A stretch of DNA of 13,896 nucleotides, taken from NCBI GenBank assembly GCA_052389755.1, contig JBQTHP010000093.1:1-13896 (forward strand). The letters are read 5' to 3'. A model generated the notes under the pieces. The model was not told the origin of the DNA and searched no databases. It saw only the letters and a list, made by a program, of their open reading frames with translations. Position numbers and translations under genes: made by a program. Positions 1-6,870 of the stretch are shown one piece after another (positions within the stretch are counted from its first letter, which is position 1; every line of letters starts with the position of its first letter). Source of the DNA: JBQTHP01 sp052389755 (GTDB lineage Bacteria > Pseudomonadota > Gammaproteobacteria > Steroidobacterales > Steroidobacteraceae).

Positions 1-23
1 CACGCGGACCCAAGCGAAACGGC

Positions 24-45
24 GCGGCCCGGTTTGCCGGGCCGC
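24..45. terminator. Strong GC hairpin, possible terminator of an upstream gene
   Basis: Positions 24-32 (GCGGCCCGG) and 37-45 (CCGGGCCGC) form a perfect 9-bp stem with a 4-nt TTTG loop. No T-run follows on either strand, so intrinsic termination is not proven. It lies just beyond the 3' end of the leftward permease and could end transcription from a rightward gene outside the window, or from both sides. The rest of 1-228 holds no credible gene. It contains a 12-bp perfect palindrome at 183-194 (CTCCGGCCGGAG). Confidence 0.35.
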
Positions 46-228
46 TCCGCGTCCGCTACCTTTCCGCAAGGCCTTCAGCACGCGCCGGTTGCGCACTCGC
101 CATCGCTTCATTCAACCAACGCGCAGCGTGCGGTTCATACCGGTGCCGGCCGTGTTTACGCGACGTCGGGCCTTACGGTCTTCTCCGGCCGGAGGGCGGA
201 AGCCGGTAGGCGGTAGCCGGCGCGAGCC

Positions 229-1710
229 TCATCCCGCCGGCGCCCGGCCCGGCGCGCCGAGGCCGTTGGTACGGCGCAGGCGGCTGTTGCGATAGCCGTA
301 AAAGAGGTAGACGAGCACGCCGAACACCGTCCAGACGGCGAGCCGCAGCCAGGTATCGGCGGGCAACGCAACCATCATCGCGCCGCATATCAGCGCACCG
401 AGCGTGCAGGTGACCCATGGCGCCGGCGTGCGGAAGGGGCGCGGCAGCTCCGGACGCGTGTAGCGAAGCACGAGGATGCCGATGCACACCGTGACGAAGG
501 CCATCAGCGTGCCGATGGAGACGAGCTGACCCAGAAGCCCGACGGGGAACAGTCCGCCGATGAGCGCCGCGATGGATCCGACGATGAGCGTGCCGGTGTG
601 CGGAGTGCGGAATTTCGGGTGGACGTTGCCGAACGCGGGCGGAAGCAGGCCGTCACGCGACATCGTGAAGAAGATGCGTGCCTGGGCCAGGCACATGACG
701 AGCATCACCGACGTCATGCCCGCGACAGCCCCGAGCTTTACCGGCAGTCCGAGCCACTTGAGCTCGGGGTACTTGTCGAGCGCGAGGGCGACGGGCGCGG
801 GCACGTTGAGCTCGGAGTAGTGAACCATGCCGGTGAGCACCGCCGCGGTCGCAACGTAGAGGACGGCGCAGATCACGAGGCTGATGAGAATGCCGGCCGG
901 CATGTCCCGCTGCGGGTTGCGCGCCTCCTGCGCGACGGTCGAGACGGCGTCGAAGCCGATGTAGGCGAAGAAGATCACGCCCGCGGCGGTCAGGATTCCG
1001 CTCCATCCGAATTCCCCGAACTTTCCGGTGTTCGGCGGAATGTACGGCTCCCAGTTGGCCTCGTTGATGAAGCTCACCCCGAGCAGGATGAAGAGGACGA
1101 CGACCGTGACCTTGATCGCGACGATGACGGAATTGAAGGCGGACGACTGCCTGATGCCGACGTAGCAGATCGCGGTGATGGCCGCCACGATGAGCACAGC
1201 GGGGAGGTTGATGATCGCGCCCGTGCCCACGATGGCGAAGTGACCTTCGCCGCGGTCGAAGGGCGCGTGCGTCAGGTCAGCGGGCAGATGAATGTTGAAC
1301 TGTTCGAGAAGGCTCAGCACGTAACCGGACCAGCCGACCGACACCGTCGACACCGCGAACAGGTATTCGAGGATCAGGTTCCAGCCGATGAACCAGGCGA
1401 TGCCTTCGCCGAGAGTGGCGTACGAATACGAATACGCGCTGCCCGACACCGGGATCATCGAGGCGAACTCGGCGTAGCACAGTCCCGCGAGCCCACAGCC
1501 TGCTGCCGCGATCAGGAACGAGATCGTAAGGGCGGGGCCCGCGTGGTTGGCAGCCGCGACGCCGGTGAGCACGAAGATGCCGGTGCCGATGATCCCGCCG
1601 ATGCCGAGGGCGACGAGCGCGGTTCGGGAAAGCGCGCGTTTCAGCTCATGGTTGGAATCGTCGCGCTGGATGTCGGCAACGGACTTGGTTGCGAGCAGCT
1701 GTCGCAGCAT
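229..1710 (-). CDS. APC-family amino acid permease (CAT/YfnA-like)
   Basis: A 493-residue integral inner-membrane protein of the amino acid-polyamine-organocation superfamily. The N-terminal glycine-rich signature GIGGIIGTGIFVLTG (residues 36-50) is the unwound TM1 segment that binds the amino acid backbone in APC transporters. About 12 hydrophobic helices follow, with a long TM3-like segment containing GWNLILEY that is typical of the cationic amino acid transporter / YfnA branch. Length fits the family. The substrate cannot be read from sequence: members carry alanine, other small neutral amino acids or cationic ones, usually by proton symport. The start is ATG at 1710 with a weak GGGGG-type ribosome site. 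The gene begins 41 nt after the suhB stop on the same strand, so co-transcription with suhB is likely. The C-terminal tail is short, basic and cytoplasmic. Confidence 0.9.
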   Translation of the reverse strand: MLRQLLATKSVADIQRDDSNHELKRALSRTALVALGIGGIIGTGIFVLTGVAAANHAGPALTISFLIAAAGCGLAGLCYAEFASMIPVSGSAYSYSYATLGEGIAWFIGWNLILEYLFAVSTVSVGWSGYVLSLLEQFNIHLPADLTHAPFDRGEGHFAIVGTGAIINLPAVLIVAAITAICYVGIRQSSAFNSVIVAIKVTVVVLFILLGVSFINEANWEPYIPPNTGKFGEFGWSGILTAAGVIFFAYIGFDAVSTVAQEARNPQRDMPAGILISLVICAVLYVATAAVLTGMVHYSELNVPAPVALALDKYPELKWLGLPVKLGAVAGMTSVMLVMCLAQARIFFTMSRDGLLPPAFGNVHPKFRTPHTGTLIVGSIAALIGGLFPVGLLGQLVSIGTLMAFVTVCIGILVLRYTRPELPRPFRTPAPWVTCTLGALICGAMMVALPADTWLRLAVWTVFGVLVYLFYGYRNSRLRRTNGLGAPGRAPAG

Positions 1711-1751
1711 GGTGGCCCCCGTGAATTTCGCCGGACTCTACACGACCACAC

Positions 1752-2555
1752 CTATTTCCGCTCGCGCAGCTCCGGCGTGAGGTGCGGCGCGATGACCTCG
1801 AGCAGCTCCGCATACACCCTCGGTGTACCTGCGACGACGTCGCCCTGGTGGCGGTATTCCTCGCCGGTCAGCGTGCCGATGCGGCCGCCGGCCTCCTGAA
1901 TGAGGAGCGCGCCCGCCGCGGTATCCCACGGGGAAAGACCGAGCTCCCAGAAGCCGTCCACCCGGCCCGCCGCGACGTACGCGAGATCGAGAGCAGCCGC
2001 GCCGGGACGGCGGATGCCGGCGGCGTTCGTCATCACGGCTTTCATCATCGCGAGGTAGGTATCGGCGTGCTGCTGGTTCGCGCGATACGGAAACCCGGTC
2101 GCGACGAGCGCGCCCTCGAGCGTGCGCTGTTTGCTCACGCGGATGCGCCGATTCTCGAGGTGCGCCCCCGCGCCGCGGGAGGCGGTGAAGAACTCCTGCC
2201 GCATGGGGTCGAACACGACGGCATGCTCGAGGCGACCGCGGTGCTGACAGGCGATCGATACGGCGAACACGGGAAAGCCGTGCACGAAGTTGGTCGTTCC
2301 GTCGAGCGGGTCGATGATCCACTCGGTCTCGCTCTCGCCGCTGCGTCCGCTTTCCTCGGCGAGAATCGCGTGGCTCGGGTAGGCCTTGCGGATGATCGCG
2401 ATGATCTCGCGCTCGGCCGCACGGTCCACTTCGGTGACGAAATCGTTCCGGCCCTTGGTCGAGACGGCGAGGCTGTCGAGTCGGGACAGGCTGCGAACGA
2501 TGATCTCGCCCGCCTGGCGCGCGGCGCGCACCGCGATGTTGAGAAGTGCGTGCAC
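1752..2555 (-). CDS. suhB: Inositol-1-monophosphatase SuhB
   Basis: A 267-residue Mg2+-dependent inositol monophosphatase, the same length as E. coli SuhB. It hydrolyses myo-inositol-1-phosphate; in E. coli the protein also joins the rRNA antitermination complex and aids ribosome maturation. The metal-site motifs are intact: LAEESG (Glu67-Glu68), WIIDPLDGTTNF (Asp82, Asp85, Thr87) and WDTAAG (Asp211). The start is GTG at 2555. An in-frame TAA lies only 6 nt upstream, and the N-terminus MHALLNIAVRAAR matches the E. coli start MHPMLNIAVRAAR, so this start is firm. No Shine-Dalgarno is visible. A TAGGCT box (minus strand, 2569-2564) ends 8 nt before the start codon, which hints at a very short leader, but no -35 box was found. 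It is divergent from the trmJ fusion, as suhB and trmJ are in E. coli, and is followed by the permease. Confidence 0.95.
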   Translation of the reverse strand: MHALLNIAVRAARQAGEIIVRSLSRLDSLAVSTKGRNDFVTEVDRAAEREIIAIIRKAYPSHAILAEESGRSGESETEWIIDPLDGTTNFVHGFPVFAVSIACQHRGRLEHAVVFDPMRQEFFTASRGAGAHLENRRIRVSKQRTLEGALVATGFPYRANQQHADTYLAMMKAVMTNAAGIRRPGAAALDLAYVAAGRVDGFWELGLSPWDTAAGALLIQEAGGRIGTLTGEEYRHQGDVVAGTPRVYAELLEVIAPHLTPELRERK

Positions 2556-2568
2556 GTCGCATTAGCCT

Positions 2569-2594
2569 ACCAGACGGGCCCACCAGACGGGCCC
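2569..2594. repeat. Perfect 13-bp tandem duplication in the suhB/trmJ divergent spacer
   Basis: ACCAGACGGGCCC occurs twice back to back (2569-2581 and 2582-2594). It fills nearly half of the roughly 60-nt space between the divergent start codons of suhB (2555) and the trmJ fusion (2616). It sits where the -35/spacer of a suhB promoter would be. It could be a paired operator site or a recent slippage duplication; sequence alone does not decide. Confidence 0.7.
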
Positions 2595-2615
2595 TCCGGT
2601 GCCGTGCGCAAACTC

Positions 2616-4862
2616 GTGACAGCCTTCGACATCCGCATCGTCCTCGTCGAGCCCTCGCATCCCGGGAACATCGGTGCGGCCGCCCGCGCGATGAAGAACA
2701 TGGGGCTCGCCTCGCTCACGCTCGTGCGGCCGAAGCAGTTCCCGCATGCCGAGGCGACCGCCCGCGCCTCGGGCGCCGGCGACGTGCTGGCGCACGCGAG
2801 CGTCGTCGATTCGGTCGCCGCCGCGCTCGAGGGTTGCGCGTTCGTGGCGGCGACCACCTCGCGCGAGCGCGACCAGAACTTTCGCCTGCTCGACGTGCGG
2901 GAGGCCGCGGCGCGGATCGCGGCCGAAGCGCAGCGTGCGCCCGCAGCCGTGTTGTTCGGTGCCGAGCGGACAGGGCTCACGAACGAAGATCTCGATGCCG
3001 CGCACGCGCTGATTCGCATCCCTTCGCACCCGGACTACGCATCGCTGAATCTCGCGATGTCGGTGCAGCTGGTCGCGTACGAGATATTTCGCGCCGCGGC
3101 ACTACCCGCTGACGCCGGACGCACGGCACTCGCGCCTCCCGAGGAGATGCGCCGGCTGTACGGCCATCTCGAGGAAGTCCTGTCGGCGGTCGACTTTCGG
3201 GACCGCACGGAAAGCGGTGTGCACCTCATGCAGCGCATCCGCCGTTTTTTGCAGCGCGCCGAGCTCGACAGCAACGAGGTGAACATTCTCCGCGGCATCC
3301 TGACCGCCGTGCAGAGCCGGCGCCGGCGCGCCGGCGAGGCGCACGAGCGCGCACGCGCCCCGATCTATCTGGATCATGCGGCGACCACGCCGGTCGATCC
3401 CGAGGTGGCGCGCGAGATGAGCCGCTGTCTCACGGCGGACGGGGAGTTCGGAAACCCGGCGTCCGCGACACACGTATACGGCGGCCGCGCAGCGGAGCTC
3501 GTCGCGACGGCGCGTGCACAGGTTGCCTCGCTCATCGGCGCCTCTGCCGAGGAGATCGTCTTTACCTCCGGCGCCACCGAATCGGACAATCTCGCGATTC
3601 TCGGCATCGCGCGCGCCAACGCCGACCGCGGGCGGCACCTGGTGACATCGCGCATCGAGCACAAGGCCGTCCTCGACCCCTGCCGCCAGCTCGAGCGCGA
3701 GGGCTGGTCGGTCACGTGGCTCTCGCCCGATGCGAACGGGCTCATCGATCCGCAAAGCGTGCGCGCCGCGTTGCGCGCCGACACCGTCCTCGTGAGCGTC
3801 ATGCACGTCAACAACGAGCTCGGGGTGATCCAGGACATCGAGACGATCGGCCGCATCTGCCGCGAGCGCGGCGTGCTTTTCCACACCGACGCGGCGCAAA
3901 GCGCCGGCAAGCTGCCGATCGACGTGCGCAGGCTACCGGTCGATCTGTTTTCCCTCACTGCGCACAAGATCTACGGCCCGAAGGGAATCGGTGCGCTCTA
4001 CGTGCGGCGCGAGGCGCGTGCTGCTCTTCGGCCTATCGCATTCGGCGGCGGCCACGAGCGGGGCTTGCGTCCGGGCACGCTTCCGACGCACCAGATCGTC
4101 GGCCTTGGCGCCGCGTGTGCGCGCGCCGCGCGCACGCTGACGGACGATGCCGAAAAACTGACGCAACTGCGCGACCACCTCTGGCGCGGCATCGCGGCGC
4201 TTGGGCGGGTGCATCTGAACGGCCATCCGACGCGGCGCGTGCCGGGCATTCTCAACGTCGCCATCGAAGGCGTGGAAGGAGAGAGCCTGCTCGCCGGGCT
4301 CGAGGAGCTCGCCGTCTCGACCGGCTCGGCGTGCAATTCCGCGGCGGCCGAACCTTCCTTCGTGCTGCGCGCGCTTGGCCGCAGCACGCAGCTCGCGCAG
4401 TCATCCCTCCGCTTCGGGCTCGGCCGCGGCACGACGGAGCTGGACGTAAACCGCGCGGTTGCGGCGCTCGAACGTGAAGTAGGTCGCCTGCGTGCGTTCT
4501 CGCCGGCTGCGCCTTTCGACCCTCCCGAACGCGCCTGGAGGCAGGGCGCGCGCATCCAGGGCGAGGCGGGCGGCGAGCCGACCGGGACCTGGATCCGTTT
4601 TCACCTTCTGGTCGCCGGTGACTCTGTGAAGGACGCACGGGTCCAGGCGTACGGCTGTCCGCATACTCTCGACGTGGCGCAGTGGTTGGCGACGCAGCTT
4701 CCCGGGAGATCCCGCGCCGGGCTCATTCCGGACGATCCGCTGCATTGGGCCCGCCTGCGAGGCGTCCCGGCGGAGAAGCTTGGCCGTCTGCTCGTAATCG
4801 AGGACGCCCTCCGGAACTGTCTCGTGTCATGGCGCTCTGACGTCTCGGCTGCTACATCGTAG
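2616..4862 (+). CDS. Fusion: TrmJ tRNA methyltransferase - IscS cysteine desulfurase - IscU-like domain
   Basis: One open frame of 748 residues, no internal stop. Residues 1-240 are a SPOUT methyltransferase like TrmJ (2'-O-methylation of tRNA position 32): RIVLVEPSHPGNIG (7-20), VLFGAERTGL (112-121), SLNLAM (143-148) and the TrmJ C-terminal motif NILRGIL (223-229). A basic linker RRRRAGEAHERARA leads straight into PIYLDHAATTPVDP at residue 249, the IscS N-terminus, with no Met between. The desulfurase is complete: PLP lysine Lys451 in AHKIYGPKG, active-site Cys573 in STGSACNSAAAEPS, and FGGGHERG. Residues 650-745 resemble IscU (VKDARVQAYGCPHTLD, VIEDALRNCL), but of the three IscU cysteines only the central one (Cys681) aligns; Cys735 is at a non-canonical place. 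The start is GTG 2616 by alignment with E. coli TrmJ; GTG 2604 is possible. Neither has a good Shine-Dalgarno. A separate IscS start could only be GTG 3309, without a ribosome site. Domain calls are firm; that the chain works as one protein is inference. Confidence 0.85.
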   Translation: MTAFDIRIVLVEPSHPGNIGAAARAMKNMGLASLTLVRPKQFPHAEATARASGAGDVLAHASVVDSVAAALEGCAFVAATTSRERDQNFRLLDVREAAARIAAEAQRAPAAVLFGAERTGLTNEDLDAAHALIRIPSHPDYASLNLAMSVQLVAYEIFRAAALPADAGRTALAPPEEMRRLYGHLEEVLSAVDFRDRTESGVHLMQRIRRFLQRAELDSNEVNILRGILTAVQSRRRRAGEAHERARAPIYLDHAATTPVDPEVAREMSRCLTADGEFGNPASATHVYGGRAAELVATARAQVASLIGASAEEIVFTSGATESDNLAILGIARANADRGRHLVTSRIEHKAVLDPCRQLEREGWSVTWLSPDANGLIDPQSVRAALRADTVLVSVMHVNNELGVIQDIETIGRICRERGVLFHTDAAQSAGKLPIDVRRLPVDLFSLTAHKIYGPKGIGALYVRREARAALRPIAFGGGHERGLRPGTLPTHQIVGLGAACARAARTLTDDAEKLTQLRDHLWRGIAALGRVHLNGHPTRRVPGILNVAIEGVEGESLLAGLEELAVSTGSACNSAAAEPSFVLRALGRSTQLAQSSLRFGLGRGTTELDVNRAVAALEREVGRLRAFSPAAPFDPPERAWRQGARIQGEAGGEPTGTWIRFHLLVAGDSVKDARVQAYGCPHTLDVAQWLATQLPGRSRAGLIPDDPLHWARLRGVPAEKLGRLLVIEDALRNCLVSWRSDVSAATS

Positions 4863-4865
4863 AAT
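4837..4865 (+). promoter_or_regulatory. Sigma70-like promoter for iscA, probably giving a leaderless mRNA
   Basis: CTGACG (4837-4842, 4/6 to the -35 consensus), a 17-nt spacer, and TAGAAT (4860-4865, 5/6 to the -10 consensus). The first three bases of the -10 box are the TAG stop codon of the upstream fusion gene. The expected transcription start, about 7 nt downstream, falls on the A of the iscA ATG at 4872. No Shine-Dalgarno lies between, consistent with a leaderless message. Confidence 0.5.
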
Positions 4866-4871
4866 CAGTTC

Positions 4872-5195
4872 ATGGCTGTCCAGCTCACCCAGTCCGCTGC
4901 CGAACGCGTGCGAAGCTTTCTCGCATCGCGCGGTCACGGTCACGGTTTGCGCCTCGGTGTCCGCAAGACCGGCTGCTCGGGCTTTGCGTACGTCGTGAAC
5001 TACGCCGATGAGGTCCGCGCCGACGACGTCGTGTTCGAGGATCGCGGCGTCAAGGTGTTCGTCGACCCGGCAAGCCTCTCGCTCGTCGACGGGACGATCG
5101 TCGATTTCGTGAAGCAGGGGCTGAACGAAGCCTTCCGCTTCCGGAACCCGAACGTGAAGGGGGAGTGCGGCTGCGGCGAGAGCTTCAGCGTCTGA
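4872..5195 (+). CDS. iscA: A-type iron-sulfur carrier IscA
   Basis: A 107-residue A-type carrier that receives and passes on Fe-S clusters or iron in the cytoplasm. The three ligand cysteines stand at the same numbers as in E. coli IscA: Cys35 in KTGCSGFAY, and Cys99 and Cys101 in the C-terminal ECGCGESF. Length equals the E. coli protein. SufA and ErpA share this signature; placement directly after the IscS/IscU-like gene favours IscA. The ATG lies 9 nt after the fusion gene's stop and has no visible Shine-Dalgarno; a promoter-like box lies immediately upstream. No hscB, hscA or fdx follows. Confidence 0.92.
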   Translation: MAVQLTQSAAERVRSFLASRGHGHGLRLGVRKTGCSGFAYVVNYADEVRADDVVFEDRGVKVFVDPASLSLVDGTIVDFVKQGLNEAFRFRNPNVKGECGCGESFSV

Positions 5196-5263
5196 GGCGC
5201 GGCCCTTCCGGCTTCCGAGGGCGGAAAAACCTTATCCGACGGGCACTTCCACCGCGTTTCAAA

Positions 5264-5317
5264 TTGCCGCGACACGGGCCCCAAGGTAGACTTCCGCGCC
5301 TTTTTCTCCGGTGAGGA
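5264..5317 (+). promoter_or_regulatory. ndk promoter and Shine-Dalgarno
   Basis: In the 129-nt gap between iscA and ndk, TTGCCG (5264-5269) and TAGACT (5287-5292) are separated by exactly 17 nt, each 4/6 to sigma70 consensus. The predicted start near 5299 leaves a leader of about 25 nt. GAGGA (5313-5317) lies 7 nt before the ATG. This suggests the ndk-to-der block starts its own transcript here. No convincing terminator for iscA was seen in the gap; a weak 5-bp stem lies at 5203-5221. Confidence 0.5.
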
Positions 5318-5324
5318 AGTCCGA

Positions 5325-5753
5325 ATGGCGCTCGAGCGCACCCTGTCCATCGTCAAGCCTGACGGCGTCACCCGGAACCTCGTCGGCGAGGTGTATCGTC
5401 GTTTCGAACAGTCGGGGCTCAAGATCATCGCGGCGCGGATGCTGCGCCTGTCGCAGGCCGAGGCGGAGGGCTTCTACGCGGTGCACCGCGAGCGGCCCTT
5501 CTTCAAGGATCTCGTGCGCTACATGACCTCCGGGCCCATCATGGTGCAGGTGCTCGAGGGGGAGAACGCGATCGCGAAGAACCGCGACATAATGGGCGCG
5601 ACCGATCCGAAGAAGGCGGCGCCCGGAACGATCCGCGCGGATCTCGCACAAAGCATCGAAGCCAATACGGTTCACGGCTCGGACGCCTCCGATACGGCGG
5701 TGCGCGAGATCGCGTATTTCTTCCGCGAGACGGAGATTCATTCGAGGGGCTGA
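5325..5753 (+). CDS. ndk: Nucleoside diphosphate kinase
   Basis: A 142-residue NDK that balances NTP and dNTP pools by moving the gamma-phosphate through a phosphohistidine. The N-terminal ERTLSIVKPDGV and the catalytic NTVHGSDA with His117 are both intact; E. coli Ndk has 143 residues. The start ATG has a good GAGGA site 7 nt upstream and a promoter-like sequence before it. It heads the conserved ndk-rlmN-pilW-rodZ-hisS-yfgM-bamB-der block. The next gene starts 4 nt after its stop. Confidence 0.97.
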   Translation: MALERTLSIVKPDGVTRNLVGEVYRRFEQSGLKIIAARMLRLSQAEAEGFYAVHRERPFFKDLVRYMTSGPIMVQVLEGENAIAKNRDIMGATDPKKAAPGTIRADLAQSIEANTVHGSDASDTAVREIAYFFRETEIHSRG

Positions 5754-5757
5754 GGAC

Positions 5758-6870
5758 GTGACGACGGCCAACGACAACAAGGTCAATCTGCTCGGGCTCG
5801 AGCGGCCGGCGCTCGAGGCGCTCGTCGCAGGTCTCGGCAGCAAGCCGTTTCGCGCACGCCAGCTCATGGGCTGGCTCTATAAGCGCGGCGAGGACCGCTT
5901 CGAGCACATGACCGACCTCGCTAGGGATTTCCGTGCGCTGCTCGACGAGCGGGCCGAAGTGCGCCTGCCCGAGATCGTGCGCGAGCGGGAGGCCTGCGAC
6001 GGCACGCGCAAGTGGGTGTTGCGCGCGGACGCCGCGCAGGCCTACGAGATGGTGTTCATCCCGGAGGAGGATCGCGGCACGCTGTGCATCTCGTCGCAGG
6101 TGGGATGCGCGCTCGACTGCTCGTTCTGCGCCACGGCGCAGCAGGGCTTCAACCGCAATCTGACCACTGCGGAGATCGTCGGGCAGGTGTGGCTCGCGAA
6201 TCGCGAGCTCGGATTTCAGCCCGGCGGGGATCGCATCGTCACCAACGTCGTGCTCATGGGCATGGGCGAGCCGCTTGCGAATTTCCGTGCGGTCGTGCCG
6301 GCGCTGCGGATCTTCATGGACGATCTCGGCTTCGATCTCTCCCGCCGCCGCGTCACGCTGTCCACGTCCGGCCTCGTGCCGCAGATCTACAAGCTCGCCG
6401 AAGAGGTGAACTGCGCGCTCGCGGTGTCGCTGCACGCGGCCGCCGACGAGCTGCGCAGCGAGCTCGTGCCGATCAACCGCAAACATCCGATCGCCGAGCT
6501 GCTCGAGGCCTGCTGGCACTATATCGATGAACGCAATGGTCGCAGCGTCACCTTCGAGTACGTGATGCTCGACGGCGTGAACGACTCGCCCGCTCAGGCG
6601 CGCCAGCTCGCGCGCCTTCTCGCCGGTCATCCTGCAAAGGTGAACCTGATTCCGTTCAACCCGTTCCCCGGCACGCAGTATCGGCGCTCCGAACCCGCGG
6701 TCATCCGGCGATTCCAGGACGAGCTCATGCACCGCGGCCTGATCGCGACGATCCGGCGGACGCGCGGGGAAGACATCGACGCGGCGTGCGGGCAGCTTGC
6801 CGGCCGCGTGATCGACCGCACGACCGTGCGTCTCGGCAGCAAGCGCTTCCATCTCGCGGTGCAGCCATGA
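5758..6870 (+). CDS. rlmN: Dual-specificity rRNA/tRNA (adenine-C2) methyltransferase RlmN
   Basis: A 370-residue radical-SAM enzyme that methylates C2 of A2503 in 23S rRNA and, in E. coli, A37 of some tRNAs. The [4Fe-4S]/SAM motif CALDCSFC gives Cys117, Cys121 and Cys124. The SAM-binding GMGEP stands at 168-172. The C-terminal DAACGQL provides Cys344, the expected methyl-carrying/resolving cysteine. Start is GTG 5758 with GAGGGG (5744-5749) 8 nt upstream, inside the 3' end of ndk. The stop overlaps the next start (ATGA at 6867-6870), so translational coupling is likely. As an Fe-S enzyme it depends on the kind of cluster-assembly machinery encoded just upstream. Confidence 0.97.
   Translation: MTTANDNKVNLLGLERPALEALVAGLGSKPFRARQLMGWLYKRGEDRFEHMTDLARDFRALLDERAEVRLPEIVREREACDGTRKWVLRADAAQAYEMVFIPEEDRGTLCISSQVGCALDCSFCATAQQGFNRNLTTAEIVGQVWLANRELGFQPGGDRIVTNVVLMGMGEPLANFRAVVPALRIFMDDLGFDLSRRRVTLSTSGLVPQIYKLAEEVNCALAVSLHAAADELRSELVPINRKHPIAELLEACWHYIDERNGRSVTFEYVMLDGVNDSPAQARQLARLLAGHPAKVNLIPFNPFPGTQYRRSEPAVIRRFQDELMHRGLIATIRRTRGEDIDAACGQLAGRVIDRTTVRLGSKRFHLAVQP

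Noticed and set aside
1..228. Short plus-strand open frames at 34-216 and 89-295.
   Set aside because: They have no ribosome site, no domain and overlap hairpins and the permease 3' end; no evidence that they are coding.
598..1899. A 433-residue plus-strand open frame opposite the permease.
   Set aside because: Composition is dominated by Arg, Asp, Glu, Gly and His without domains. It is the shadow of a well-supported membrane protein gene.
1782..2615. The trmJ-fusion frame stays open upstream through the whole of suhB, suggesting a 1026-residue protein.
   Set aside because: The upstream part is the antisense of suhB, is rich in Arg/Asp/Glu with no known domain, and the TrmJ alignment begins at residue 1 from GTG 2616. 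High GC keeps antisense frames open.
5539..6852. A 437-residue minus-strand open frame opposite ndk and rlmN.
   Set aside because: It is antisense to two enzymes with intact catalytic motifs. The translation is Arg/His/Glu-rich with no domain.
6786..6866. A longer start for the pilW lipoprotein inside rlmN.
   Set aside because: It would bury the lipoprotein signal under an Arg-rich extension; ATG 6867 places the lipobox cysteine at residue 18.
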